Origin: Nitrosopumilus sp. b1
Lineage (GTDB): Archaea; Thermoproteota; Nitrososphaeria; Nitrososphaerales; Nitrosopumilaceae
DNA: 64,000 bases
Reading direction: 5' to 3'
Assembly (NCBI RefSeq): GCF_014078545.1
Contig: NZ_MU078732.1
Coordinates: 3,638-67,637, forward strand
Shown here: positions 16,466 to 25,479 of the stretch, piece by piece
Layout of the letters: each line of letters begins with the position of its first letter
How positions within the stretch are numbered: the stretch's first letter is position 1
Program-made: the position numbers and the translations under genes
Notes under the pieces: model-generated
Seen by the model: the letters and a program-made list of their open reading frames with translations, nothing else
Told to the model about the DNA's origin: nothing
Databases searched by the model: none

Positions 16466-17301
16466 TGCAGGTTAGAACACCGGCAGTAGCCGGAATGTTC
16501 TACGCCGGCGAAAAAAATCAATTAAAAAAATCCATTCATGATTGTTACCTGCATTCCTTTGGACCAAAAAGCTTACCGCCAAGCTCATCGAAAAAAAATA
16601 TTATCGGCATGATTTGTCCCCATGCTGGATTCATGTATTCTGGACCAATTGCATGTCATTCAGTTTATGAAATATCAGCAAATCAATATGAAACATTTAT
16701 CATAATTGGACCCAATCATTGGGGAATTGGTTGCAATGTATCATCCATCAAAGAATGTACTTGGGAAACTCCTCTTGGAGAAGTAATTGTTGATTCCAAA
16801 TTAGCTGATGAGCTAGTTAATGAAATAAATTTTGTTGAGTTGGATTTGTTTTCACATACAAAAGAGCATAGTATTGAAGTACAGATTCCAATGTTGCAAG
16901 AAGCATTCCAAAATGCATTTAAGATATTACCAATATCATTAATTGATCAAACGAAAAAAACAACAGTGGAATTGGGAAAGGCAGTTGCAAAAATTTCAAA
17001 AAAAAATAAAGTCATGATTGTTGGTTCATCAGATTTTACTCACTACGAGCCAAATGATGTTGCACACAAGCAAGATAAAGCACTAATCGAGCCAATTTTG
17101 AGATTGGATATCGATGAGTTCTACAAAGTTTTAGAAGAAAAACAAGTTAGTGCATGTGGCTATGGTGCTATTGCTGCAACAATGCAGGCATCTAAGGAAC
17201 TAGGAGCAACAGAGGGAAAACTTCTAAAATATGCAACAAGTGGAGATATCACTGGAGAAAAGAGTTCTGTAGTAGGATATGGGTCGATAGTTTTTTCTTG
17301 A
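16465..17301 (+). CDS. MEMO-family protein (AmmeMemoRadiSam family)
   Basis: 278-residue member of the MEMO family, related in fold to extradiol dioxygenases. The opening RTPAVAGMFYAG motif, the CPHAGFMYSGPIA histidine motif, the GPNHWG motif and the VGSSDFTHYEP segment keep the candidate metal-binding His residues. The biochemical role in archaea is unknown; a redox or radical-SAM-linked RNA function has been proposed from context in other genomes. It sits between rpsB and mevalonate kinase, a conserved archaeal arrangement, with a 1-bp overlap to rpsB and a 4-bp overlap to mvk. Confidence 0.92.
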   Translation: MQVRTPAVAGMFYAGEKNQLKKSIHDCYLHSFGPKSLPPSSSKKNIIGMICPHAGFMYSGPIACHSVYEISANQYETFIIIGPNHWGIGCNVSSIKECTWETPLGEVIVDSKLADELVNEINFVELDLFSHTKEHSIEVQIPMLQEAFQNAFKILPISLIDQTKKTTVELGKAVAKISKKNKVMIVGSSDFTHYEPNDVAHKQDKALIEPILRLDIDEFYKVLEEKQVSACGYGAIAATMQASKELGATEGKLLKYATSGDITGEKSSVVGYGSIVFS

Positions 17302-18242
17302 AATCAACAGCTTCAGCCCCAGGAAAAGTCATTCTTTTTGGAGAACATTTTGTCGTACATGGAACAAAAGCAATATTATGCTCCATAGATAAGCGAGTGA
17401 CAGTTTCTTCCGAAATAATTAGTGATAAAAAGATAATCGTAAAATCAGATTTAGGACAAATTTCAGTTAACTCTTCAGAGCCTATTTCAAAAATCAAATC
17501 ATCGTTTAAGCCGTTTATTTTCATAGCAAAGAAGATGATGGAAGAATTTAATCACAATGCAGGAATAAGTATCGAAATTAATTCAGAAATACCATCAGGG
17601 GTAGGATTGGGTTCATCCTCTGCATGCTGTGTTGCAGCAGCAGGTTCGATTTCTGCACTTTTCTCAAAACTTTCAAAAGAGAAAATCGTTCAGCTATCTA
17701 TAGATGCAGAAAAAACTGTATTTGAAAGAGCATCAGGAGCAGATACCACAATCAGCGCACATGGAGGAATTATAGAGTATGATATGGGCGAATTTCACCC
17801 TATTAAATCAAAAATTAGTTTTAGTCTAGTAATTGCCAACTCGACGATCATTCATTCAACAAATAAAGTTGTAACAAAAGTAAATGAATTTAGGAAAAAA
17901 AATAATGTTGAATTTTCAGAGCTGTGTAATCAAGAATCAAAACTAATTCAAAAAGCACAGGAGTCAATTATGAATAATGACATTGTAAGTCTTGGAAAAT
18001 GTATGAATGAAAATCAAATGTATTTAGAAAAGATCGGAGTATCAAATGAAAAACTACAAACAATGATTGCAATTGCAGAGAGATCATCATTTGGAGCAAA
18101 AATCACTGGAGCAGGAGGCGGTGGATGCATTATTGCATTGGTAAATGATTCTAACATCAATGAAACCCTACAAAATTTAAAGCGAGAAAAATACGAATGC
18201 TTTACTACAAAAATTGGGGTTGAAGGATTGAATACTTTTTAA
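17298..18242 (+). CDS. mvk: Mevalonate kinase
   Basis: GHMP kinase that phosphorylates mevalonate, the first kinase of the isoprenoid route to archaeal ether lipids and quinones. Visible motifs are the N-terminal APGKVILFGEHFVVHG, the ATP-binding PSGVGLGSSSACCVAA loop (about residues 93-108), the catalytic Asp region ASGADTTIS and the C-terminal KITGAGGGGC. The 314 residues are normal. TTG start overlapping the MEMO stop by 4 bp. Downstream come IPK, IPP isomerase and prenyl synthase, so this is an isoprenoid operon. Confidence 0.96.
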   Translation: MKSTASAPGKVILFGEHFVVHGTKAILCSIDKRVTVSSEIISDKKIIVKSDLGQISVNSSEPISKIKSSFKPFIFIAKKMMEEFNHNAGISIEINSEIPSGVGLGSSSACCVAAAGSISALFSKLSKEKIVQLSIDAEKTVFERASGADTTISAHGGIIEYDMGEFHPIKSKISFSLVIANSTIIHSTNKVVTKVNEFRKKNNVEFSELCNQESKLIQKAQESIMNNDIVSLGKCMNENQMYLEKIGVSNEKLQTMIAIAERSSFGAKITGAGGGGCIIALVNDSNINETLQNLKREKYECFTTKIGVEGLNTF

Positions 18243-18265
18243 TTCCCTATTTTGTTCAAACATAC

Positions 18266-19009
18266 ATGATCCTGATAAAGCTAGGCGGTTCAATTATCAC
18301 TAATAAAGAAAAACCTCTTTCCCCTAAACCAAAAGTAATAGATAAGATCATAAAAAATATCAAAAAAATTCATGAGCCAATAATCGTAGTTCATGGCGGA
18401 GGTTCGTTTGGGCATTACTGGTCAGTTAAATTCGATATGCACACAAAGCCGGCATCTTACAGTCCCAGAGGTGTTTCAATAGTAAAAAATTCAATGATTG
18501 AATTAGACAAGATTATACTTGACTCATTTTTAAAAAATAAATTAAATCCATATTCAATCCCTCCAACAGATTTTATGTTTGGCAATAAACCAATATCCAA
18601 AAAGATTCATGAGATTGAAAAAATTTCTAAATCCAATCTTATTCCAATAACATTTGGTGATGCGTTATGGTACGGGAATAAAAAATCATTCATTTTGTCA
18701 GGTGATAAAATTATGACGATCTTTGCAAAAATACTAAAACCAAGATTGAGTATTTTTGTTTTAAATGAGGATGGATTATATTCAGACCTAAAATCTAAGA
18801 AATTAATTCAGGAGGTAAAAAATCAAAAGCTGTCAATAACAGAAAATTCAATGGATGTTACAGGCGGCATGACTAGAAAAGTTCAGGAAGCAACAAAAAT
18901 TTCAGGATTTGGATTAGATGTATTTTTTGTAAATGGTAACAAACCTGAAAGAATAGTCACAGCCGTAAATGGAAAGAAATTTGAGGGCACGTTGTTTCGA
19001 GGTAAATAA
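18266..19009 (+). CDS. ipk: Isopentenyl phosphate kinase
   Basis: Amino-acid-kinase-fold enzyme that phosphorylates isopentenyl phosphate to IPP, the distinctive last kinase of archaeal mevalonate routes. The N-terminal IKLGGSIITNK motif, the VHGGGSFGHYW motif whose His near residue 52 is the catalytic His of the family, LSGDKIMT and VTGGMTRKVQEA define it. The 247 residues are typical. ATG start 23 bp after mvk. Its presence with mvk points to the archaeal variant route rather than the eukaryotic phosphomevalonate one. Confidence 0.95.
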   Translation: MILIKLGGSIITNKEKPLSPKPKVIDKIIKNIKKIHEPIIVVHGGGSFGHYWSVKFDMHTKPASYSPRGVSIVKNSMIELDKIILDSFLKNKLNPYSIPPTDFMFGNKPISKKIHEIEKISKSNLIPITFGDALWYGNKKSFILSGDKIMTIFAKILKPRLSIFVLNEDGLYSDLKSKKLIQEVKNQKLSITENSMDVTGGMTRKVQEATKISGFGLDVFFVNGNKPERIVTAVNGKKFEGTLFRGK

Positions 19010-19010
19010 A

Positions 19011-19652
19011 ATGGAAGAATATGTCATACTAGTCGACAAAAATGATAATCCTATTGGAAAGGAAGAAAAAGTAAAGTGTCATCTACCAAATGGCAAGTTA
19101 CACAGGGCATTTACAGCGCTACTTTTTGATAAAGAGGGAAGATTACTACTCACCAGACGTAGTTCTAGTAAGATGTTATGGCCTGGAGATTGGGATGGCA
19201 CAGTAGCTAGTCACCCAAGAGAATCAGAGACCTACATCTCATCAGCTGAAAGACGAATGCCTGAAGAGGTTGGCATACCGTGTAAGATGGATTATCTTTT
19301 CAAATTTGAATACCATGTGCCTTACAAGGATATAGGTTCGGAGAATGAAATGTGTGGGACGTTAATTGGGATTGTAGATAAAAATGCAAAATTTAGTTTG
19401 GTGGATGATGAAATTAGCGAATTGAAATGGATTACACCTAAAGAATTAATCTTTGAATTGAAAGATAATACAAAGATCTACTGCCCTTGGATGCTTATTG
19501 CACTTTACCTCATACCATTATCAAAAAAAGATGCATTACAAAAGTTCAATGAAATTTTTAAGGATTGGACACAAAAAGAAATCAGAGAAACATTAGAAAA
19601 GGCAATTAAACTTCATCTTCCAGACAACAATTGGAGGCATGTAAGTGATTGA
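19011..19652 (+). CDS. idi: Type 1 IPP isomerase-like Nudix protein lacking the catalytic Cys
   Basis: Nudix protein closest to type 1 isopentenyl-diphosphate isomerase (IPP to DMAPP). By comparison with E. coli Idi, the metal ligands align as H24, H31, H68, E111 and E113, and the CPWM tryptophan is kept. The catalytic cysteine in E. coli SVCGHP is replaced by alanine here (TVASHP, A66). The acid/base pair is therefore incomplete, and either a different residue serves or the protein has another Nudix activity. ATG 19011 is chosen, one base after ipk, over an earlier start inside ipk; the family begins with this MEEYVILVDK stretch. The prenyl synthase gene overlaps by 4 bp. Confidence 0.85.
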   Translation: MEEYVILVDKNDNPIGKEEKVKCHLPNGKLHRAFTALLFDKEGRLLLTRRSSSKMLWPGDWDGTVASHPRESETYISSAERRMPEEVGIPCKMDYLFKFEYHVPYKDIGSENEMCGTLIGIVDKNAKFSLVDDEISELKWITPKELIFELKDNTKIYCPWMLIALYLIPLSKKDALQKFNEIFKDWTQKEIRETLEKAIKLHLPDNNWRHVSD

Positions 19653-20626
19653 ACGAGAAATCAATGAAAAATAATGCAAAAAATGTAAACAAATACCTAA
19701 AAACAAAGCTAAAAGGAGAACCAAAGTTACTCTATAACGCTGCAGGACACCTCATAGTAAATGGAGGAAAAAGACTTAGACCATTTATGGTCATGAAGAG
19801 TTCTCAAATTCTAAAGGGCAAAGATTCTGAAGCATTGCCAGCTGCAGCAGCTGTGGAAATGATACACAATTTCACACTTGTTCATGATGACATAATGGAT
19901 AATGATGAAATGAGGCATGGAGTTCCAACAGTTCATAATAAATTTGGTATGCCAATTGCCATTTTAGCTGGAGACGTATTATTTTCAAAAGCTTATCAGT
20001 TAATTTCTACATCAAATCTTTTACCAGAGATTTCATCAAAACTTGTTGCAAGATTAGCAAAAGCCTGTGTCGATGTTTGTGAAGGCCAATTACTAGATAT
20101 TGGAATGGCAAGTAGTAAAAAAATTCCTTCAGAAGCTGAATATATTAAAATGATAGGGAAGAAAACTGCTGCGCTATTTGACGTATCATGTTCAATGGGT
20201 GCAATATGTGCAAATGGAAAGAGCAAGGACATCAAGAATTTGTCATCATTTGGAAAAAATCTTGGGATTGCATTTCAAATTACAGATGATCTGATTGGAA
20301 TAATGGGTGATCCCAAAATTACAAAAAAACCAGTAGGCAATGATTTAAGGGAAGGGAAAAAATCATTACCGATTTTACTGGCAATTAAAAAAGCAAAGGG
20401 AAGAGACAAGATAGCATTACTAAAGTCATTTGGAAATGCAAAAACTACAAAAAAAGAACTTGAAAATTCTGTCAAGATTATCCGTTCATTAGGAATTGAG
20501 AAAACTGTCAGAGCCCAAGCCCTAAGATATGCGCAGCTTGCAAAAAAATCTTTGAGAACCTATTCAGGACCTTCAAAGGATGAACTCATCTCACTGTTAG
20601 ATTTTGTTGTAAAAAGGAGTCTGTAA
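19649..20626 (+). CDS. idsA: Polyprenyl (geranylgeranyl/farnesyl) diphosphate synthase
   Basis: Trans-prenyltransferase that condenses IPP with allylic diphosphates, giving the C15-C20 chains for membrane lipids. The first Asp-rich motif is HDDIMDNDEMRHG (DDxxD at about residues 81-85), the second is ITDDLIG (DDxxG/D type), and GGKRLRP lies upstream. The residues before the first motif (NFTLV) govern chain length, but I cannot fix it. The 325 residues are normal. TTG start overlapping idi by 4 bp; gltX starts 1 bp after the stop. Confidence 0.94.
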   Translation: MNEKSMKNNAKNVNKYLKTKLKGEPKLLYNAAGHLIVNGGKRLRPFMVMKSSQILKGKDSEALPAAAAVEMIHNFTLVHDDIMDNDEMRHGVPTVHNKFGMPIAILAGDVLFSKAYQLISTSNLLPEISSKLVARLAKACVDVCEGQLLDIGMASSKKIPSEAEYIKMIGKKTAALFDVSCSMGAICANGKSKDIKNLSSFGKNLGIAFQITDDLIGIMGDPKITKKPVGNDLREGKKSLPILLAIKKAKGRDKIALLKSFGNAKTTKKELENSVKIIRSLGIEKTVRAQALRYAQLAKKSLRTYSGPSKDELISLLDFVVKRSL

Positions 20627-20627
20627 T

Positions 20628-22340
20628 TTGGATGATCAGTTAAAAAATGATATTCGTAAATTTGCCTTACAAAATGCCTTTGAGCATGATGGAAAGACTC
20701 AAGACAAAATTGTCTTATCAAAAATACTAGGAACAAAACCAGAATATCGAAGTAAAGCAAAAGAGATTATTTCAGAGATTTCAGAAATAGTAAGTGAGAT
20801 TAACAAGCTTTCACTTGAAGAGCAAAGATCAGAGATTGAATCATTGTTTCCAGATATTTTAGAGCCGAAAGAGAAACAAGCCAAGGAAGAACAAGGACTA
20901 CCCCCGTTAGAAGGAGCTGAAAATGGAAAGGTTGTGACGAGATTTCCGCCTGAGCCAAATGGATATCCCCACATAGGTCATGCAAAAGCTGCAATAATCA
21001 ATGAAGAATACGTAAACAAGTATGGCGGAAAAAAAATTCTCAGAATGGATGATACCAATCCAGAAAGTGAGAGACTAGAATATTACGCAGCAATCAAAGT
21101 AGGATTAGAATGGCTTGGAATTCATTATGATGTGGTAAAAAACACTTCTGATGATATGGAATTATTGTATGAAAAAGGAATGCAAATAATCAACTCTGAT
21201 AGTGCCTATGTCTGTACGTGTAAGAGAGACGATATCAGTAAAAATCGAAGAGCGATGAAGGCATGTAAATGCAGTAAAGGTGACTTGAAACAAAATAATG
21301 AAAGATGGAATAAAATGTTTGAAAAGTACAAGCCCGGAGAAGCAATAGTAAGATTTCGTGGAGACATGAATTCAGAGAATACTGTAATGCGAGATCCAGT
21401 ACTTTTTAGAATTATTGAGGGAAAACATCCGCTTTTAGGAGAAAAATATAGAGTTTGGCCAAGCTATGATTTTGCAGTAGCAATTGAGGATAGTATAGAT
21501 GGAGTCACCCACGCATTTAGATCAAAAGAATATGAACTGCGAAATGAGTTGTATGATGCAATTCTTGATGCACTAAAAATGCGCAAGCCAAAGATGGGAG
21601 AATTTTCACGCCTGGAGTTTAAAGGAATGCCAGTCTCAAAAAGAGTCCTAAGACCCCTAATTGAGGAGGGAAAAATTGCATCGTATGACGATCCAAGACT
21701 ACCCACTCTAGAGGCTATGAAAAAAAGAGGTATCACACCGCAAGCAATAAGAAAATTCATCTTATCGCTAGGATTTACCAAATCAGACACTCTGGCACCG
21801 TTTGATGCTTTAGAATCATTCAACAGGAAAATTATCGATGGGGAAAGCATTAGATTGTTTATGATACAAAATCCAAAGAAGATAACAATAAAAAAACTTC
21901 CTTCAAAACACGTAGAAGTTCCAAATCACCCAACAAAAGATCTAGGTAAAAGAAGAATAGAAGTTGAAGAAAACGTTTTGGTCGAAGTACAAGCTGAAAA
22001 CAATCTTGAAATAAATTCACATTTGCGATTGATGGGGCTAGGTAACATCAAAATTGTTAATAATGCTCCAGAAATCATTGCAGAATATACTGATGATAAC
22101 ATGGATGTTGATTTTCCAAAAGCACAATGGATTCCAGAAAAAAATGTACATAAAATAAAAATCCTCATCCCAAAACAATTATTCATCGAAGAGACGTACA
22201 ATGAAGACAGTTTAGAAGAGTTAGAAGTTTATACAGAGTCACATTTCCTAGAACTAAAAGAGGATGCAAAAATACAATTTATGCGATTTGGATACTGCAG
22301 AAAAGACTCCCAAAATCAAGCAATTTTTACCCACAAGTGA
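20628..22340 (+). CDS. gltX: Glutamyl-tRNA synthetase (archaeal GlxRS type)
   Basis: Charges tRNA-Glu and, in archaea, probably also tRNA-Gln for later amidation. The N-terminal ~95 residues are an archaeal extension. The Rossmann core starts with RFPPEPNGYPHIGHAKA (HIGH motif) and holds a Cys-rich CTCKRDDISKN...CKC zinc-like segment. The class I second motif appears as MPVSKRVL (KMSKS variant). The C-terminal half is beta-barrel as in eukaryotic/archaeal GluRS and GlnRS. The 570 residues are normal. TTG start directly after the prenyl synthase; the next gene starts within its stop. Confidence 0.96.
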   Translation: MDDQLKNDIRKFALQNAFEHDGKTQDKIVLSKILGTKPEYRSKAKEIISEISEIVSEINKLSLEEQRSEIESLFPDILEPKEKQAKEEQGLPPLEGAENGKVVTRFPPEPNGYPHIGHAKAAIINEEYVNKYGGKKILRMDDTNPESERLEYYAAIKVGLEWLGIHYDVVKNTSDDMELLYEKGMQIINSDSAYVCTCKRDDISKNRRAMKACKCSKGDLKQNNERWNKMFEKYKPGEAIVRFRGDMNSENTVMRDPVLFRIIEGKHPLLGEKYRVWPSYDFAVAIEDSIDGVTHAFRSKEYELRNELYDAILDALKMRKPKMGEFSRLEFKGMPVSKRVLRPLIEEGKIASYDDPRLPTLEAMKKRGITPQAIRKFILSLGFTKSDTLAPFDALESFNRKIIDGESIRLFMIQNPKKITIKKLPSKHVEVPNHPTKDLGKRRIEVEENVLVEVQAENNLEINSHLRLMGLGNIKIVNNAPEIIAEYTDDNMDVDFPKAQWIPEKNVHKIKILIPKQLFIEETYNEDSLEELEVYTESHFLELKEDAKIQFMRFGYCRKDSQNQAIFTHK

Positions 22341-23209
22341 TTAATTTGAAGATAGTACGATTATTGAATGGAGAAAAGGAAACTTATGGTATTATCAAAA
22401 ATGGCAAAGTAGCTACCAAAGAAGAGATTACTTATGCCACAGGAATTCCCATTCCTATTAGTATCAAGGATTTTCTTTTTGATGGGTGGTATGAAGAGGT
22501 CAGAGAAAAATTCGATAGCCTGCCATATGATGAATCGCTATCTAAATTCAAGGTTTTAGCACCAATTCCTAATCCTTCAAAGATCATATGCCTTGCATTC
22601 AATTACTCTGATCATGCAAAAGAACAAGGACTTACTCCTCCAACAGACCCGGCAATTGTAATTAAGCCTAGAACGGCTATCAATTCTACAGATTCTGAAA
22701 TTGTTTGCCCGAGCTTTGTTACTCAGTTAGATTATGAAGTGGAATTAGCTCTAATTATTGGCAAAAAATCTAAAGACCTTGATGTGAAAGAAGCTATGAA
22801 TTCAGTTTTCGGTTACATGATTTTAAATGACGTATCTGCAAGAGACATTCAATTTAAAGACAAACAGTTCACAAGAGCAAAGGGATTTGATACATTTGCA
22901 CCTTGCGGCCCATGGATAACCACTCAAGATGAGATTAAAGATCCACAAAATCTTTGGCTCAAGACAAAAGTTAACGGCGAAACCAGACAGGATTCAAACA
23001 CATCAAAGATGTCAATTCAAATTCCAGAAATTATTTCAAAATTAAGCAAAGTAATGACATTGGAAAAAGGAGACATTATTTCGACCGGTACTCCTGCTGG
23101 TGTTGCTTTAAACAGCTCAAAATTTGATTACCTAAAAGATGGAGACAAAATTGAAATGGAGATTGAGAGTTTAGGAATGATAACCAACACAATAAAATTT
23201 TATGATTAA
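22337..23209 (+). CDS. Fumarylacetoacetate hydrolase-family protein
   Basis: FAH-fold hydrolase or decarboxylase acting on 2-oxo or acylpyruvate compounds with Mg. The metal-binding glutamates lie in the LDYEVELALIIGK segment (about residues 131-143). The DVSARDIQ, KGFDTFAPCGPW and ISTGTPAGV motifs are family signatures. The 290 residues are usual. GTG start overlapping the gltX stop by 4 bp, so it is read with the operon although its function is unrelated. Its stop abuts that of the convergent acetyltransferase with no spacer. The exact substrate is unknown. Confidence 0.9.
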   Translation: MINLKIVRLLNGEKETYGIIKNGKVATKEEITYATGIPIPISIKDFLFDGWYEEVREKFDSLPYDESLSKFKVLAPIPNPSKIICLAFNYSDHAKEQGLTPPTDPAIVIKPRTAINSTDSEIVCPSFVTQLDYEVELALIIGKKSKDLDVKEAMNSVFGYMILNDVSARDIQFKDKQFTRAKGFDTFAPCGPWITTQDEIKDPQNLWLKTKVNGETRQDSNTSKMSIQIPEIISKLSKVMTLEKGDIISTGTPAGVALNSSKFDYLKDGDKIEMEIESLGMITNTIKFYD

Positions 23210-24019
23210 TCATTCAAGTTTTTTCCACATCAAGTAAAAAGATAATTTTTTTATAATGACTTGTGAATTATTAATTTTGTTTAATTTTGTTAGAACTTGT
23301 ATGCGCTTAAAATTCTGTGTATTAGCCAGATGTTTGGAATAGTCAAGAAGTTTTTTAATTCCCAAATCATTTCCGAAGAGCAAAGTAACGATCATCGTTT
23401 TGGCAAAATGCGTTGAAGATGTAATTACAGCAACGGAGTATTCATTATTATCATTGGAGTAAATTATTTGTTGATTTTCAACTAGTCGTGATAATTGCTG
23501 ATCATTTAATGGATACCACCGCCAAGAGTCTACATAGAAAAGTTCTAGGGATCTCATCAGGTCAAAAATTTTAGTATTGGTGTTAATAAATTCAATCTGA
23601 GAAGAGATTGGTTTTTCCGGCAATAATGAAAAAAAATTCCACGTTTCTTTTATGACATATCCAAGCTTTTTAGATAATTCCAAAGAGTTTTTGTTATTTG
23701 TTTCAATTAACATAAAAGAGCTTAAGCAATCATTTTTTATTGCTTGTTTTTCAGAATGTTGTATAAGTGATGATGCATAGCCTTTCCTGCGAAAGTTTGG
23801 ATTTACTCTTATGCCTTCAATCCATACTTGCCGATACTTTTTTGAGATAGATGCATGAGATAATGCTACTGGAGAATTATTTTCACGTACTACAAACAGA
23901 TTACCCTCTAAATACCAATAATCCCATATTTCAGAGATATAATCACCCCAGGAAAACGTATTCTTGCAAAATTTGATTACATCGTTTTTATCAGATTTTA
24001 GGGCATTTAGTACTTGCAT
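23210..24019 (-). CDS. GNAT-family N-acetyltransferase
   Basis: 269-residue protein whose N-terminal ~130 residues form a GNAT domain: VRENNSPVALSHASIS strand, then GIRVNPNFRRKGYASSLI with the acetyl-CoA pyrophosphate loop (R-R-K-G-Y-A), then MLIETNNKNSLELSKKLGY. The C-terminal ~130 residues are a second, weaker GNAT-like half without a clear CoA loop. ATG 24019 is preferred to TTG 24031, since a TATA-like element at 24039-24050 would place transcription start at about this ATG. The substrate (protein N-terminus, amine or small molecule) cannot be told. Confidence 0.85.
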   Translation of the reverse strand: MQVLNALKSDKNDVIKFCKNTFSWGDYISEIWDYWYLEGNLFVVRENNSPVALSHASISKKYRQVWIEGIRVNPNFRRKGYASSLIQHSEKQAIKNDCLSSFMLIETNNKNSLELSKKLGYVIKETWNFFSLLPEKPISSQIEFINTNTKIFDLMRSLELFYVDSWRWYPLNDQQLSRLVENQQIIYSNDNNEYSVAVITSSTHFAKTMIVTLLFGNDLGIKKLLDYSKHLANTQNFKRIQVLTKLNKINNSQVIIKKLSFYLMWKKLE

Positions 24020-24038
24020 GAAGAGATTCAAGTAGAAA

Positions 24039-24050
24039 AATTATTAAGAA
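24039..24050 (-). promoter_or_regulatory. TATA-like element before the acetyltransferase
   Basis: Minus-strand CTTAATAATTTT lies about 20-31 bp upstream of ATG 24019. It supports that start and a leaderless transcript. Confidence 0.45.
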
Positions 24051-24069
24051 TAGTTAATTGAGATCGCCC

Positions 24070-24378
24070 ATGGGTAAGATTATTGTGGGTAAAGTATCAG
24101 ACATTACCCCAGGAAAGCTCTGTAAAGTATCAATTGATGGTAAAGATATTCTTGTAACTAATTTGGATGGTGAGTATTTTGCAGTAGATGATACCTGTAC
24201 TCATGCAGGGGCCAGTTTGTCTGAAGGAAAAATTGAAGGCTCCACAGTAACTTGCGGATGGCATGGGGCACAGTTTAATTGTAAAAATGGCAATCTAGAA
24301 AAATTTCCAGCTAAAATCAGAAATTTGGGCACTTACAAAGTTGTAGTAGAATCAGACGATGTATTTGTTGAGGTATAA
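24070..24378 (+). CDS. Rieske-type [2Fe-2S] ferredoxin
   Basis: Small soluble electron carrier of the Rieske fold, 102 residues from ATG 24070. A TTG at 24058 is a weaker alternative. The cluster ligands are C43-x-H45 (DTCTHAGASL) and C62-x-x-H65 (TCGWHGAQF), the pattern of BphF/NirD-like low-potential Rieske ferredoxins that lack the disulfide cysteines. No signal peptide or membrane helix is seen, so it is cytoplasmic, unlike the membrane Rieske protein at 47783-48391. The redox partner is unknown; the gene stands alone before UPF0147. Confidence 0.93.
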   Translation: MGKIIVGKVSDITPGKLCKVSIDGKDILVTNLDGEYFAVDDTCTHAGASLSEGKIEGSTVTCGWHGAQFNCKNGNLEKFPAKIRNLGTYKVVVESDDVFVEV

Positions 24379-24402
24379 TATCAGAGATATTAAAGAAGAG
24401 TT

Positions 24403-24672
24403 ATGGCAAGCGACGATAAAAATAAAGAATCATTGAAGGAAGCAATAGATACTCTTAATCAAATAGCATCTAACCCCTCAACTCCAAAGACCATCAAAAA
24501 AAATATCACTGATCTATTAGCAGATTTAGGAAATAAAGAATATTCCATGTCAGTTAGGGCTGCCAATGCAATAAGTATGCTAGATGATATAACACAAGAT
24601 CCAAACATGCCATCATATGTTCGTGTAACACTTTGGCAGGCAGTATCAAAGCTGGAAGGAATAAGAGAATAA
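24403..24672 (+). CDS. UPF0147 family protein
   Basis: 89-residue helical protein of the archaeal UPF0147 family. It is recognised by the repeated pattern of an NQIASNPSTPKTIKKN-like segment, then a SMSVRAANAISMLDDI segment, then a QDPNMPSYVRVTLWQA segment. It looks like two antiparallel helical hairpins. Function is unknown, though it is conserved in nearly all archaea. ATG start; 24 bp after the Rieske ferredoxin. Confidence 0.88.
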   Translation: MASDDKNKESLKEAIDTLNQIASNPSTPKTIKKNITDLLADLGNKEYSMSVRAANAISMLDDITQDPNMPSYVRVTLWQAVSKLEGIRE

Positions 24673-24697
24673 ATTTCTTTGATGATTATTATTGTCA

Positions 24698-25441
24698 ATG
24701 AAAATTGAAGATTATCTAAAATCATTACCCCAAGAAATTATCTCTGGGGAAGACGTAGAGCTTCCGACAAATTCCTTAAGAGACATCTTTAGATTTGCCG
24801 AATTATCAGAAAAGGATATTTTTTATCATTTGGGATGCGGGACAGGACAAGGACTTGAAATTGCTATAAAGGAATTTAATGTAAGAAAAGCCGTTGGGAT
24901 AGATACCAACAAAGAAAAAATCATACAAGCAAAGAAAAGAGTAGATTGTGATTTATTTTGTCAAGACATTTCAGAATCAGATATTTCTGATGCTACTGTA
25001 ATCCTATTTTGGTTCACTGATGAAGCAATTATTGAAAAAATGATGAAAAAGTTTGTTTCATTAAATAATTGTAGAATCATTACAATTTGGAGTCCCTTAC
25101 CTGAATGCATTCCAGAAAAAGTACAGTTTCCATACATAATCAACGAGGTCCCATTCAAAAAGGCTACGGATTTGCAGGAACAACTATTAGCAATTTTCGG
25201 GGTTAAGTGTATTGACTTTGTCACAGCATGGGAATTTGCTGAACGATACACCAAAGCAATAAGTGGTCCCGAATCTGAAAATGATAGATTTTTGACAATT
25301 ATTCAATCTCTAGTGATTTGGATTAACGCTAAAAATTTAGGAGTCGCGTGTGGTGATGAAATTCCAGAATCAATTAAAACGTATATTGGCATATTGCGAA
25401 ATTTCTTCAATATTGAGATCGAACACTTGTTGAAAAAATAG
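24698..25441 (+). CDS. SAM-dependent methyltransferase-like protein
   Basis: 247 residues from ATG 24698; a TTG two codons earlier is possible. It has a class I methyltransferase fold: motif I HLGCGTGQGLEIAI (about residues 46-59), an acidic residue after VGID (motif II), and an FWFTDEAII region at motif IV. The arrangement before motif I (an LPTNSLRDIFRFAELSEKD-like segment) resembles archaeal proteins related to Dot1-type or protein Lys methyltransferases. The C-terminal ~100 residues are helical and family-specific. The substrate is unknown. Confidence 0.75.
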   Translation: MKIEDYLKSLPQEIISGEDVELPTNSLRDIFRFAELSEKDIFYHLGCGTGQGLEIAIKEFNVRKAVGIDTNKEKIIQAKKRVDCDLFCQDISESDISDATVILFWFTDEAIIEKMMKKFVSLNNCRIITIWSPLPECIPEKVQFPYIINEVPFKKATDLQEQLLAIFGVKCIDFVTAWEFAERYTKAISGPESENDRFLTIIQSLVIWINAKNLGVACGDEIPESIKTYIGILRNFFNIEIEHLLKK

Positions 25442-25479
25442 CTGTAATCCTTTTATTTTGTAAGAGGTATTATTCAAAT

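Noticed and set aside
18969-19010. Longer start for the IPP isomerase-like gene
   Set aside because: It lies inside ipk and adds residues with no similarity to the family; ATG 19011 directly follows the ipk stop.
24459-24725. Antisense frame over the UPF0147 gene
   Set aside because: Lies opposite a recognised gene and has a random hydrophobic composition.
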